A stretch of DNA of 64,000 nucleotides from assembly GCA_948474755.1 (NCBI GenBank), contig CAOLHI010001657.1, forward strand, positions 62,001-126,000, written 5' to 3'. Shown piece after piece: positions 51,801 to 59,389 of this stretch. The notes beneath the pieces were generated by a model, which worked only from the letters and a program-made list of their open reading frames with translations, had not been told where the DNA came from and did no database searches. The translations under genes were made by a program, and so were the position numbers. Origin of the DNA: Ctenosaura bakeri. Taxonomy: Eukaryota > Chordata > Lepidosauria > Squamata > Iguanidae. Each line of letters begins with the position of its first letter. The stretch's first letter is position 1.

Positions 51801-54800
51801 CTAGCACAGGAAAAGCTATGAGCCTAGTTCAAAGATAACTGAGAAGAGAGCAGATCATTAAACATTCAAAATGCTAAAATGCCCACTTGTAAAAGATGAC
51901 CCTAGAGACTTCCTTCTGTGTCTGATGGAATGTGCCTCTTTGTAGTCTGCACATACGGCCCTGGAAACAAACTATCCCTACCCTTGCTGTTTCTCACAAT
52001 GTAGTAGTGGCTTAACTGGAGGAGGGGTTAGAAAGTGTGGTAGGAGCCATTCTCCCCACCTTTCACGCAGAAAATGAAATGGAAGCCTGTTGAATCAACA
52101 GAAGAAACCAGAAACCAGAAACCATTTCATTCAGGGGCTGTTTATGAAAAGAAACCTTTAAAACATAGCAGTTTCTCATGTGTCACATAAAGTCCGTACA
52201 ATCAGTTTGCACCTCTGCCCACATCTAAATCTGCTTTATGTGCAGACCTTGACTGAAACAGTTTCATTCACAAGGAACATAAAACATGTAGCCATTAACC
52301 GGTAAAACAATAAAACCTTCATTAATAATAAGAAAAAAGAATTATGGCACCATGAAATTATTAAAACATGGGAGAAAAGTTTAACAAAAATTGAACTGTG
52401 ACATGTTAGAATTTAAATGATACATACCCATCACAACAAAGACTTTTCAAGCTATGACAGTGCTCTAGGCAGTATGCCACAGCTATTTCTTCCTTCTTAC
52501 GGTATGTTTGAAAAATACATAGTCTAGCTATATCCAATGCACAATTTACAAAACTTTCATCTTGGCTCTCATATAAATTCTGGAAAATCTGCATTTGTAT
52601 AGATTCTTCATTGATCAAGCTTTTTGCCCAGTCTAATAATATTTCTTTGAGCTTGGGTGAAATTTTCAACCCCAAAGTTGTTTTCAACCTTTTCATCATT
52701 TCTGATTCATTTAAAAGACCAAAGAGGAACCTCACTGTTACTTCTAAATCAAGTCTAGAAGTCTTATAAACTTTTAAAAATGTCCTGAGATCTGGATTAG
52801 GTGTTTTTGAACTCTGCTGAACTTCTCCTTCTTCAAGTGCATAATATAATGCAGCAAAAAACTCCTGGAAGCTTAAGTGAATGAAGCTGTAGGTACAAAC
52901 GCACTCAAGGTCCCTTTTGAAAATGTTCTCATTCAAAAAGAGGGGGAAAGAGTCTTCCTGATCTAGGTTGTGTTCTTTCATTTCTTCCTCCCCAAACAGT
53001 ATTCTCCGTTTCCAGATTCCATCTGCAGCTAACAAACACAAACTTTTCAAGCTTCTTTGCATATCTTGCTTTGGTTTCCCATGCTGAAACCTAAGCAAGC
53101 TGTAGAGGTATTGCACATAGACAGCAGTGAGAGTGTTTGATCTCTGCTCAGAATCTTCCCCACTTTCCATCTGTTGTTTCATCACGGTGCAGATGATCCA
53201 GCACACAAGGGGAATTAAGCATAATGTGAAAAGGGTCCCATTTTGTTTTACAATTTGGAAAGCTTGTGTTGCTTGTTTTACATTTTCAAAGAATTTGTGG
53301 AAAAACTCTTCCCTCTGCTCTGCTGAAAATCCCAGGATCTCAACATATCGTGAGCATTCCAAGCACTGGCAGAGTTTCTCCAGGGCAGTTGGTCTTGTTG
53401 CAATGATTAGGTAGGATTCAGGGAAAACTTTTTTATGGAATAAACTCCTCAGAAGGACTTCCACTGACTCCTTCTGCCACGGATCAGTGCAAAGACAGTC
53501 TTCTGGCTGATCAAAAGAAAATCTCAATTCATCAAACCCATCAATGATGAACAGGAATTTCTGAGGATTCCACAATATCTCTTTAACTAATTCATTGCCT
53601 GCATTTGCAACTGCATGTTGATTGAGCCAGTGTTTTAAAATTATTTCCACAACACTGCTCTTCTCTTTAAAGATGTTCATTTCTCTACAACTGATGTAGA
53701 AAACATAGTCAAATATATCCTTATAAAGCTGCCCACAGGCCCAGTCAAACATAATTTTTCTTGCTGTTGTTGTTTTTCCAATTCCTGCAGCTCCTTGTAG
53801 CACAACAACTTGTGGGATAAGTCCATATTTATCAGGTTTGAATAGTTCTTCAATGGTGATGGAAGAACTATCCCTCTCCTTCATGAGTCCTGCATGTCTC
53901 CTTCCTGAAGCCATGATTTCATGTTCTCTTTGCTTTTTAGGTCGATGATAATCAATGATGATTAACTTTGAATATCTCTGGCTTAGATGCACATAATCAC
54001 CAAGACGAGAATTAGGGTCTTTCATTGTTTGAAATTTTGTTTTAATATGATTTCTGTAATCTAAGAGAGAGAAATACGACTTTAGAATGTTTGGAATGAC
54101 ATCATGAAGAATGAAATATTTAACATTTTAATTCTTGTATTTATAATTCTTCAGTCTGGTCATGTCCCTTTAACATTTAGGATATATCTCATATTCACAG
54201 TGTGGAACATGCTGGCACCAATGAGCTCCTCTCTGGTGCCTATGAGTTCCCCACCCCCACCCCCACCCCCCACCAATGATTGCTCCTTTCACTACTTCTG
54301 GGGCAGAAACCAATTTCAACCTTTACAAGGCTCTTTCTCACTTCCTCTCCCAAGTTTGTAATTTTTCAGCTCAAGATCAGCATCAAAGCAGAAAATTGAG
54401 TGAAAACAGGAAAAAGGTACTTTGAGAAAAGTACCATTTGTCACAGCAGCTATTTTGTAAATGGGCATAATTCTTATGACAGCCTTTAAGGGATTTGTTT
54501 CCCACTTTGGGGGCAAAATTTCTCAGGCAGCATTTTTTTAGCATATGTTCATTCTAGCACAGCCATTTCAAGTGAATTTGATTGGTCTCAGCCACAAATA
54601 TACTGTCCTGAGCCAAAAGCAACAGGTAGGAACAGGGAGGCAACTCTAATACTATCACTGCATCAGACCTAATTGCAAAATGTCTTTTTGCTGCAAGAAA
54701 TAAGATCCACCAGAGTAGCCCACAGATTTGGCTTGAAACATGGTAGTCCAAAAACTGCATCGACAGGGCTCAAAGTGTACACTAATGTGGCAGCTCACCC

Positions 54801-57800
54801 TCCCGCATCCCTAAGAAACAAAAACAAAAAAATTAAAATTAAAAAATGCAACACTCCTGTTTTTACAGCAATATGGTGGCCCAAAGTGCCAACCAGAACT
54901 GATACAATGCCCCTTCTGGTATGCTGAGATAAATGAGTGTTGTCTGGGGTCAAGGGAGATGCTTTCCATGCATTTGGTCACCACTGGGTGAAATCCTACA
55001 GTTCTGCAAAATTTCTAAACATAAATCAATGATTATTACAACTACTCTTACCCAATATTGCTGGTACTGGGTATGGAGCAACACCTGAAATGGAAAAGAG
55101 ACTTCATTTAGTAAAATATGTACAATTCTTTGTTTGGCTTTCATGATCTTTATGATCAACAGGAAGAAGATTTAGGGAAAGAGAAAATAGGGGAAGCAAA
55201 GTTGTACTACGCTTACTCTAAATATCTGAAATTTACTTCTCCAAATTCAGAAATAAGTCATCTGAAAAATGAAATAGTAGAATAAGCCATTATTCTGGTC
55301 CTAAGTGATACTTTAGCCTCTACAACCCAAGGTCTGTTTTGCCAGAAAACCAGCTGCTGACAGTCTGGTAGAGCAAGTTTGGAAATCAGCACATTTACCA
55401 AATCAATAATGCAAGTAACATTAGGAACTTTTGGTGAGGAGGCAGACTATTGACATAGATGGATTTGACAGCAGGGTACAGGCCACAGCTCTTCCGAAAA
55501 AGAGAGCGAATATAAGACAGATCAAAAATAAAAGACAAACTAGCAGAAGAACTACTGAAAGCTATCCCAGATAAATGGGCAGGGAGGAAGACATTAACCA
55601 TGAACCAAACGCATTTGCATAGTGGCACTCTGCCATTCAGGGGAAAGAGGAGTTTTGGAAGCTGAAGAACTGACAACAAAGTGAGAGAAGGTATGACAAA
55701 AGATCAGAAGACTGGAGTGTTCTCAGTAAGTCTATTGAGAAGAATGTCAAAGCATCAGCATTAAGGCCAATGCTATTAGGATTCTGTATGAAGGCTGATG
55801 CTACCAGGATGTTCTATGAATGTAAAGAGCTTAGCAGTGAGATAATTCATCTGAGCCAGGAATTAAAAGTGAAAGAATGGTGGATACATCATCCTGTATC
55901 TTGGACTACAAGCAGAAAGAGAAAGTGAAACTCAGTCCAAAACAGAAGACAGTGGAACAAATTGGTTTAACAGCAAAAATCCCCAATGGAGACAAATTTT
56001 CTGAAACATAATAAAAAATAGAAATGGTGTACCCAAGCCCCATTTTTGTGTCCCTGAGGCCTCTTTACACTTTCCAAAGCCCCAGACCACCATTTTTTAT
56101 TTTGGGGGGGGATGATTTTTAGTCTCACTGCTCTCCTTAACATCATTCCAAACATACTCAAATTGCTAGCAAAGGTGATTTGCCAACCATTACAACCCTC
56201 TAAACAATATCTTGAATCTAGGACACAAACTGGTCAAAACAGGAACTAGATGGGACAAAACATCACTTCTGATGTACCACTAGGACACTGGTTCATCCTG
56301 TGGAGACAGTAGCAGAAAAAGTGGTTCCACCCCCTGCACGACTGCCCATGCCAGCTACAGGCATTGCCATGACTCTTGTAGAAAAACTCCTTGAATGCAG
56401 AAGTGAAAGAAAGTTTTCTCATATTCCAGAGAAATATATTTAGTAACACCTTTAGCTAATCAATGCATTGAGAGAGTTTGACCCTTGGTAGGATGAAAAA
56501 AGCTTTAAATACCCTGTGGATTTTCTTGAATATAGATGTTCTGACGGTAAAGGAGGCTATAGTCTCTCTAAAAAGAGTTCCAATTGTGACCAAAAAAAAA
56601 AGCACGATAAAGGATAGCTAAAGTTAAGTTCTGAGATAAACTGAAGTGCAAATTCACTTTTGGGAGAAAAGAGAAAGGTGGCTGAAGAATGTCTAGGAGA
56701 CAGATAGGTAAAGATGATCTATCGGCCACACAGATAATTCGTTGGCCTATCAGCAGAGGAAAAAGCCACTAAAATGTCTAATTTCAATGATACACAGTAT
56801 GGGGAGGCAGTGGCCAATGGTTCAAATGGTGGTTTACTGGATTTGACAAAACAATCAAATTCAAGCTGGAGCAACCTTTCAAAAATTCCTTGACCTCAAA
56901 AGAAAAGAAATGCAAGAAGAAGCAATAAGAGTTGGCTCAGATGAGGACTGAGCAAGGAAGGCAATGACAGCTGCCATAAACTTTCTCCAATTGTCTTTGT
57001 AAGAAACTAATGTTTTATGGATGACTTTCCTCTGCTATGAAAGGGGTCTGAGAGTATAGGGCAGATATTGCAAGTGGCAAAGACAAATTGCAGAAAATAT
57101 CTTCAAGACAGATGGCCACAAGGCAATTTCCTTCCCTGCAAAAAGGAAAGGATACTGACAAGTAAAACACCTGAGTTATGAAACTGCCCATATTCCTTAG
57201 GTCTACAGCGGAGCAGAGACTCCTACCACACTTGGGCACCACAAAACTTTCTCTAGATCTCTGTGGATTTTTCCAAAGAATGAAAGGTATGTACCACCTC
57301 TCTAGTAAATAGCTGGCTGACCTCCTCCACCAGGATCATTGTATTTGGGCAGATTAAAAAACCCTTTCTGAAGAAACAGAAGTAAATTCCATCTGACAAC
57401 CTGGGCTGATGATGGGAAAAAACTATCCATCATTTTTAACAAATGCTCAACCAGATGGAAAGCAATGCAGTCTATAAAGACAGTAGAAAAGTTGCAATAG
57501 CAGCAGGTAAGGGGTACAAAGCATCTCCAATGATTAGATGAACAATATTCTTTGCGAAGTACATAACGGTGGTTTCTTGTTTGCAGGTGACTGGTTCATT
57601 TCAACATCTAGAAGGGGAAATTTTTAATGCTGAACAGAATCTGGACCAGTGGTGTACTGACAAACTGGCTACTGGGGAAGGGACAGCAATCCTATAAACT
57701 AGTCAGAAAGCTTTTGGCTACTATTTGGTTACTTTGTCAGGCTTCTCATTAAATCTGCCTGTCCCATCAAAGCACATACCCCTTACCTCTGTGTGGGAGT

Positions 57801-58725
57801 TGGCATGGTACAATTGGCATGGTACAAATTTAGTAATCACACTAGAGATCTGGAAATACAATGAGCAGCAGGCTTAACAGAATTTATTTTCTCCCTTAAA
57901 TAATCCCTCCTAAAACGGGGGGGGGAGATGAGCTTTCTCTCTCTCTCTCTCTTTTATCATGTTGTAGATACTACATAAATCAAGCCATCTTATTCCAAAA
58001 GAACATCTTGTAATGACTGAAGGAAACCTGGTGATTGATGATTTTTACAGGGTGTATGATCCATCACATCCAGCCAACAAGAGTAATTAATACTGGCAAA
58101 AGCTCAAGGAGGCTTCAGCAGGTTGACTGTGTTTAAAAGCCAATCTGGGAACTGAGGATGGATCCTGAATCACTCCAGAATTCTCATAGAGTTGGACTTG
58201 ACAGCAGTAATGGGCAATGTGGGTATTGCAAGGACAGACCGGCTAGATGAAACTGCTTGAGCAGAATATGCAGGAGGGGCTGTTCTAGTTCCTCAAATGT
58301 CCATTTTACATGCACTTACATGCACTATGGGTTGACTGACAGTTTTGAGATCAATGCCAAAGGAAGTGAGGGGAATGCATTCTTTTCCCTGATTCTCTTA
58401 GACACGGAGCAAGAGCAGGGGAAAGTAAACATCCTGAAACATGCTAGGGTGTCTTACCTCTCCGTGTTGCTTCTTTGAGTTTCACAGCAACATCTCTCAC
58501 AGGTATCTCTTCAAGGATATGAATACACACTGTTACAGCATCATCTTCCCCATAAAAAGCACACATCAGATCAACAGTATCTAGTTTATCAGCTTTTTCC
58601 AGAAAGCCTGCAGGGATTTTTCGCTTTCCACTACATTCAGTGAATCGTAGCCCCAATTTAAAACGTTTAAACTGATCTTCAAGGAGGTCATCCAAGGCTT
58701 TACAGAGGATTTTTCTTACATCCAT
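29036..58725 (-). CDS. NLRP gene A: PYD-FISNA-NACHT-LRR inflammasome sensor, complete 10-exon model (NLRP3/NLRP12-like)
   Basis: Joined exons (minus strand): 58725-58458, 54060-52428, 49567-49418, 46180-46100, 42712-42542, 41570-41400, 38834-38664, 38487-38317, 33077-32907, 29090-29036. All introns are GT-AG and all phases match (1, then 2 throughout); total 3042 bp, 1013 residues. The order is PYD (1-89), FISNA (about 91-165), NACHT with Walker A GAAGIGKTT at 179-187, Walker B FLFIIDGFDEL at 258-268, a TRP sensor at 311-313, LCLIPLVCW at 369-377, winged-helix YSFIHLSFQEFFAALYY at 480-496, then LRRs to 996 and a short acidic tail. FISNA plus PYD point to NLRP3/NLRP12-type cytosolic sensors that recruit ASC and caspase-1; ligand unknown. 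The length is normal for the family. Orthology to a named gene cannot be settled here, since reptile NLRPs have expanded locally. Confidence 0.9.
29091..29489. other. Intron 9, AT-rich, nothing recognised
   Basis: Lies between the terminal exon and a LINE remnant. It contains an (ACCA)/(AAAC) patch near 29365-29390. No coding signature. Confidence 0.4.
29490..30000 (+). mobile_element. L2/CR1-clade LINE reverse transcriptase remnant
   Basis: Plus-strand frames give degraded RT blocks: SGFRPGYRMKTALVTLATLG (about 29558-29620), then GIPQGSVLSP-like and FNIYMKTSG at 29795-29850, then the catalytic-loop remnant YADDTQF at about 29890-29910, then LNPEKTEVFLV near 29965-29995. Stops and frameshifts show it is dead. 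It is antisense within intron 9 of gene A. Confidence 0.65.
30010..30110. mobile_element. MITE half, related to 24998-25199
   Basis: CTACAAATCCCAGAATTCCA, CACAATAATAGCACCATAACAG and TGTGGAAAGGCCC match one arm of the palindromic MITE type, ending in the GGGCCTTTCCAC-type terminus. Confidence 0.45.
30330..32880 (+). mobile_element. L1-type LINE ORF2 remnant (endonuclease to C-terminal part)
   Basis: Plus-strand frames in order: end of the APE endonuclease (GGDTNCILDKQLN, then YTFYSGRSTKYSRIDHILI, about 30340-30640), a lysine/glutamate-rich linker (30868-31254), RT start KVPGPDGFRSHFYKKFVD and YRPIILLNQD (31281-31706), an RT middle (31938-32165), and a C-terminal stretch with LILPNL.LYYDA near 32570-32620. 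Frameshifts and stops break it into pieces and the YXDD core is not preserved. It is antisense in intron 9 of gene A, ending close to exon 9. Confidence 0.75.
32907..33077 (-). CDS. NLRP gene A exon 9 (LRR pair)
   Basis: 171 bp, acceptor CTCTTACAG, donor GTGAGT, phase 2 to 2 (residues 939-996). The frame reads SLRFCQLTSAVWEDLCTALI, then NQSLIHVDICDVALEEPDKK. Less regular than exons 5-8 (the last repeat lacks the usual CKLExL ending), as is common in the last LRR exon. Confidence 0.85.
33773..33850. repeat. (GA)n followed by (GAAA)n microsatellite
   Basis: A short GA run from about 33773 passes into perfect GAAA tetramers up to 33850. Confidence 0.95.
35445..35642 (+). mobile_element. tRNA-derived SINE, sense
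   Basis: GGATTCAAATCCCC (B-box-like), TGGGTCACCTTGGGCAAGTC, CAGCCTCAGAGGAAAGCAAA, CCCCCTCCGAACAAATCTTG and GTGACTTGAAGGCACATAAC follow the same SINE as 25690-25925 in the other orientation. The 5' part of the tRNA-like head is missing. Confidence 0.65.
35690..35851 (-). mobile_element. tRNA-derived SINE, antisense, interrupted by a MITE
   Basis: ATGACTTATGGTGACCCCAA, CTTTCCAAGATTTGC, CAGTGGGTTTCCATGGCC and GAGCGGGGATTCAAACG are the SINE in reverse complement. It ends at the ATA target site where the 35855-36281 MITE is inserted. Confidence 0.65.
35855..36281. mobile_element. 427-bp MITE with ATA target duplication
   Basis: It starts GGCCCTTTCTGCAGCG and ends CAGAAACGGCC (inverted: GGCCGTTTCTG), flanked by ATA at 35852-35854 and 36282-36284. 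It is GC-richer than the surroundings and inserted in a SINE. No transposase coding. The small ORFs inside are chance. Confidence 0.7.
36640..37985 (-). mobile_element. L1-type LINE ORF2 C-terminus and 3' region, antisense
   Basis: On the minus strand about 37985-37050 reads the L1 ORF2 C-terminal pattern in pieces: IKWAQNISHIIQLENWEK (about 37600), YRWHRTPRKLANICKNVKD (about 37490-37440), CWKYGENKGTYFHMW and CPEGKRFW (about 37430-37375), with stops between. It is a separate copy from the plus-strand remnant at 30330-32880. Confidence 0.7.
38317..38487 (-). CDS. NLRP gene A exon 8 (LRR pair)
   Basis: 171 bp, acceptor TCCACAG, donor GTAAGT, phase 2 to 2 (residues 882-939). Reads SVSNCCLTAACCEELTQVL, ESLKELNLSQNEIKDEGVKL and KHTDCKLEKLR, two canonical ribonuclease-inhibitor-type LRRs. 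Confidence 0.93.
38664..38834 (-). CDS. NLRP gene A exon 7 (LRR pair)
   Basis: 171 bp, acceptor TCTTCAG, donor GTAAGT, phase 2 to 2 (residues 825-882). Reads CYLTGECCGDLACVLSSNQ, NLKELRLSSNPIYDKGMKF and KHANCKLEKLR. Confidence 0.93.
39147..39963 (-). pseudogene. Dead LRR exon of gene A split by a LINE
   Basis: The 5' part (39963-39834, after an acceptor GTGTTTAG) reads DKCYLT, a stop, then AQILSRNQ and LHLSQNDIQDKVMK. The 3' part (39196-39147) reads QLLCEGLNDPVCKL, a TAG, then KLR, with the donor GT changed to GG. Together they make one 171-bp-type LRR exon, interrupted by about 640 bases of LINE 3' end. It lies between exons 6 and 7; skipping it keeps phase 2, so gene A stays open without it. 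Confidence 0.85.
39197..39833 (+). mobile_element. L2/CR1-clade LINE 3' end inserted in an LRR exon
   Basis: The start resembles the ORF2 C-terminal block seen at 23150-23300 (CAAAGTGCTGGTTTTGATCTAT...), and the end has TGTAAGCCACTTGAGCCCC, GGGGGAAAGGTTGAATATAA and a short AATA tail, typical of this family. A (CT)n run is at about 39702-39718. The edges were set by the LRR homology on either side. Confidence 0.65.
39964..41399. other. Intron 6, no gene recognised
   Basis: The first bases (39970-40010, CAGTCACGGATGAGTTATGAA) match the flank of other LRR exons (41595-41620, 51505-51530), showing that flank and exon were duplicated together. Nothing was recognised in 40020-41390. Confidence 0.45.
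41400..41570 (-). CDS. NLRP gene A exon 6 (LRR pair)
   Basis: 171 bp, acceptor CTCTGCAG, donor GTAAGT, phase 2 to 2 (residues 768-825). Reads CFLTAACCESLAKVLSENH, NLKELHMPRSAVENSGIKL and KHPGCKLQDLW. Confidence 0.93.
41571..42541. other. Intron 5
   Basis: Holds the LRR-exon flank repeat (about 41590-41625) and a 228-bp mariner/Tigger-type MITE (42003-42230). Otherwise nothing recognised. Confidence 0.45.
42003..42230. mobile_element. 228-bp pogo/Tigger-type MITE with TA target duplication
   Basis: Starts CAGCAGAGTCCTGTTTATCC and ends GGATAACCAGGACTCTACTG, inverted repeats of about 20 bases, with TA on both sides (42001-42002 and 42231-42232). CGGTTATCTGA occurs again as a subterminal repeat near both ends, and the middle is rich in ACACGCCCCC. 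The ends and TA duplication are those of Tc1/mariner-pogo elements. Noncoding. Confidence 0.8.
42542..42712 (-). CDS. NLRP gene A exon 5 (LRR pair)
   Basis: 171 bp, acceptor CTTTCTAG, donor GTGAGT, phase 2 to 2 (residues 711-768). Reads VFQCDLTVGFCEALICILC, SLKEFSVLDCYLEDSAFQL and KQPNCRLERLR. Confidence 0.92.
43225..43325. mobile_element. Short palindromic MITE-like repeat
   Basis: ATCATGTGGCCTTCCAGA and GCAGTCCAACAACAGAGGGCC...ATGATT are inverted ends around a CCTCACCATTGGCTGTGC core. Same element type as 24783-24890. Confidence 0.5.
44431..44850. mobile_element. 420-bp GC-rich MITE with ATG target duplication
   Basis: Starts GGCTCTTTCTGCA and ends TGCAAAAAGGGCC (inverted GGCCCTTTTTGCA, 11 of 13 matching), flanked by ATG at 44428-44430 and 44851-44853. 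Inner GC/CpG-rich sequence includes inverted repeats around GCATTTTTGGCTTCAAGCC. ORFs on both strands inside are composition effects. Confidence 0.65.
45590..45785. repeat. LINE 3'-UTR-like interspersed repeat
   Basis: TTAAAATGCCTGGAAGAATAAA, GGCAAGGTGGGCATCT, CAGGGCATTCCACAAAAGG and GTGCCACCACC follow a widespread reptile repeat; a related piece may be at 11700-11990. Family not assigned. Confidence 0.35.
46100..46180 (-). CDS. NLRP gene A exon 4 (short, start of LRR region)
   Basis: 81 bp, acceptor TTCTTTAG, donor GTAAGA, phase 2 to 2 (residues 684-711). Reads NGQKPHEDYMTDLWKALKYL followed by RSNLEKLE; the last part forms the opening half LRR. Confidence 0.85.
47280..47350 (+). mobile_element. 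Possible Penelope-like element tail with hammerhead-like fold
   Basis: AAGAAGTGGATTGTATTCACAA then AAGCTCAGGCTAAAAG and TTAAAGGTGCCACAACACTC match a widespread reptile repeat. GTGGAT/ATTCAC can form a 6-bp hairpin between a decayed CTGATGA-type box and an AAAA (GAAA-type) box, the layout of a hammerhead stem II. Confidence 0.35.
47820..47890 (+). mobile_element. CR1 LINE 3' tail
   Basis: GGGTTGGACTCTATAGCCCC, GGTCTCTTCCAACTCTACAG and ATGATTCTGTGATCC are the CR1 3' end with its ATTCTGTGAT-type tail. Strongly 5' truncated. Confidence 0.65.
49418..49567 (-). CDS. NLRP gene A exon 3
   Basis: 150 bp, acceptor TTGACTACAG, donor GTAAGT, phase 2 to 2 (residues 634-684). Reads GLSNLYGTDAYWDELLP, then VNKMLELELPC and KQVYVGRKHSYYKEKKP. 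It links the winged-helix/HD2 region to the LRRs. No domain motif is strong here; support comes from phase, splice sites and position. Confidence 0.82.
49568..52427. other. Intron 2
   Basis: Holds a decayed LRR exon fragment (51400-51479) and 51800-52130, which is paralogous to part of intron 3. No other gene or clear transposon was recognised in 49570-51390. Confidence 0.45.
51400..51479 (-). pseudogene. 5' fragment of a dead LRR exon
   Basis: After an acceptor CTCTCTGCAG at 51480 the minus strand reads SVSQYCLNETCCA, which is the start of an NLRP LRR exon (compare SVSNCCLTAACCEE in exon 8), then loses the frame and stops. The upstream flank (51490-51535) carries the CAGTCACAGAGGAGTTCTTAA block also seen beside exon 6 and the dead exon at 39147. 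No donor. Confidence 0.7.
52428..54060 (-). CDS. NLRP gene A exon 2 (FISNA, NACHT, winged helix, HD2)
   Basis: 1633 bp, acceptor TCTCTCTCTTAG, donor GTATGT, entering in phase 1 and leaving in phase 2. FISNA opens with YRNHIKTKFQTMKDPNSRLG. Walker A GAAGIGKTT (residues 179-187) and Walker B FLFIIDGFDEL (258-268) are complete, followed by ATRPTALEKL, EILGFS, LCLIPLVCW, KQQMESG, LCLLAADGIW and YSFIHLSFQEFFAALYY. All motifs known to matter for ATP binding and oligomerisation in NACHT ATPases look intact. The large single exon is the normal layout of vertebrate NLRPs. The sequence is most like NLRP3/NLRP12. Confidence 0.97.
54061..58457. other. Intron 1 of gene A, paralogous to 2994-11034
   Basis: Aligned blocks with the left copy are listed under 7321-11034. 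It lacks the 3.8-kb insertion found there. Small features: C-rich CCACCCC run at 54248-54272 and (CT)n at 57934-57951. No coding sequence. Confidence 0.65.
58458..58725 (-). CDS. NLRP gene A exon 1 (PYD)
   Basis: ATG at 58723-58725 (the triplet before it is GTG, not a start). 89 codons plus one base to a GTAAGA donor at 58457. The pyrin-domain helices read ILCKALDDLLEDQFKRFKLG, IPAGFLEKADKLDTVDLMC and VTVCIHILEEIPVRDVAVK. An acceptor TTGAATTTCAG ends at 58745, so the exon starts at 58744 with 19 bases of 5' UTR and must be spliced to an upstream noncoding exon; a candidate lies right of 59616. PYD mediates homotypic binding to ASC. Confidence 0.93.
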
Positions 58726-58974
58726 CACTAGAATATGTAAACATTCTGAAATTCAAAAACATTTTATATGATGAAAGAATTCTGCTGTGTAATACATTAC
58801 TTAGAGGATTGAATTTCACAACACATGTTTCCATTCCAAACAACAAGGTATTAAGTAGAGGAATTCCACAAATATAACACAAACAATTCTAGGTATATCA
58901 GTCACAAGCAAAGGCACTCAAGACAAAATGTGAGAAGTTGCACACATCCATTGTTCAGTTACACAGAATCTCCA

Positions 58975-59220
58975 CAGTGTAGGGCTTATTCTGCACAAAA
59001 TCTGCATAAGGTTTTTTTGTGGGTGTGTGAAAAACAAAAACAAAAACCCACAGCACTTTCAGGAAGTAATATTTCTGTCCAGTTTTGGTAGCGCCATTTA
59101 GAATTTTTAGCCAGAGAGTTCTAGAGCCTCACCAAACTACAAACCCCAGGAGACAACAGGATGCAGCCATAGCAGTTAAAGTAGAATCAAACCACTGGAA
59201 TTGTGTAGTGTGAAAGGGAC
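58975..59220. mobile_element. MITE-like element
   Basis: Starts TAGGGCTTATTCTGCAC and ends GTGTAGTGTGAAAGGGACCC, with ACTACAAACCCCAGGAG inside. It has the degraded ends and right arm of the palindromic MITE type; boundaries approximate. Confidence 0.4.
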
Positions 59221-59264
59221 CCAGGTCTCCTCCAATATCCCACCCCAAAAACCATCTTGTGCAA

Positions 59265-59356
59265 CGGAGGGACCCCTCCCTAAACTGCAAACCCCAGGAT
59301 TCCATAGGATGCTGAAAGTGGAATCATAGCGCTATAACAGGCTAGTGCGGAAAGGG
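59265..59356. mobile_element. MITE right arm
   Basis: CTGCAAACCCCAGGATTCCA, GCTGAAAGTGGAATCATAGC, GCTATAACAGGCTAGTGCGG and AAAGGGC form one arm of the same palindromic MITE type as 61783-61962. Confidence 0.5.
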
Positions 59357-59389
59357 CTAAAATTAACAAGGCAAGGGCTCTCCTTTTCA

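Noticed and set aside
58726..58728. Start of gene A one codon further upstream
   Set aside because: The triplet is GTG; the first ATG is at 58723-58725 and aligns with the second ATG of the left PYD copy.
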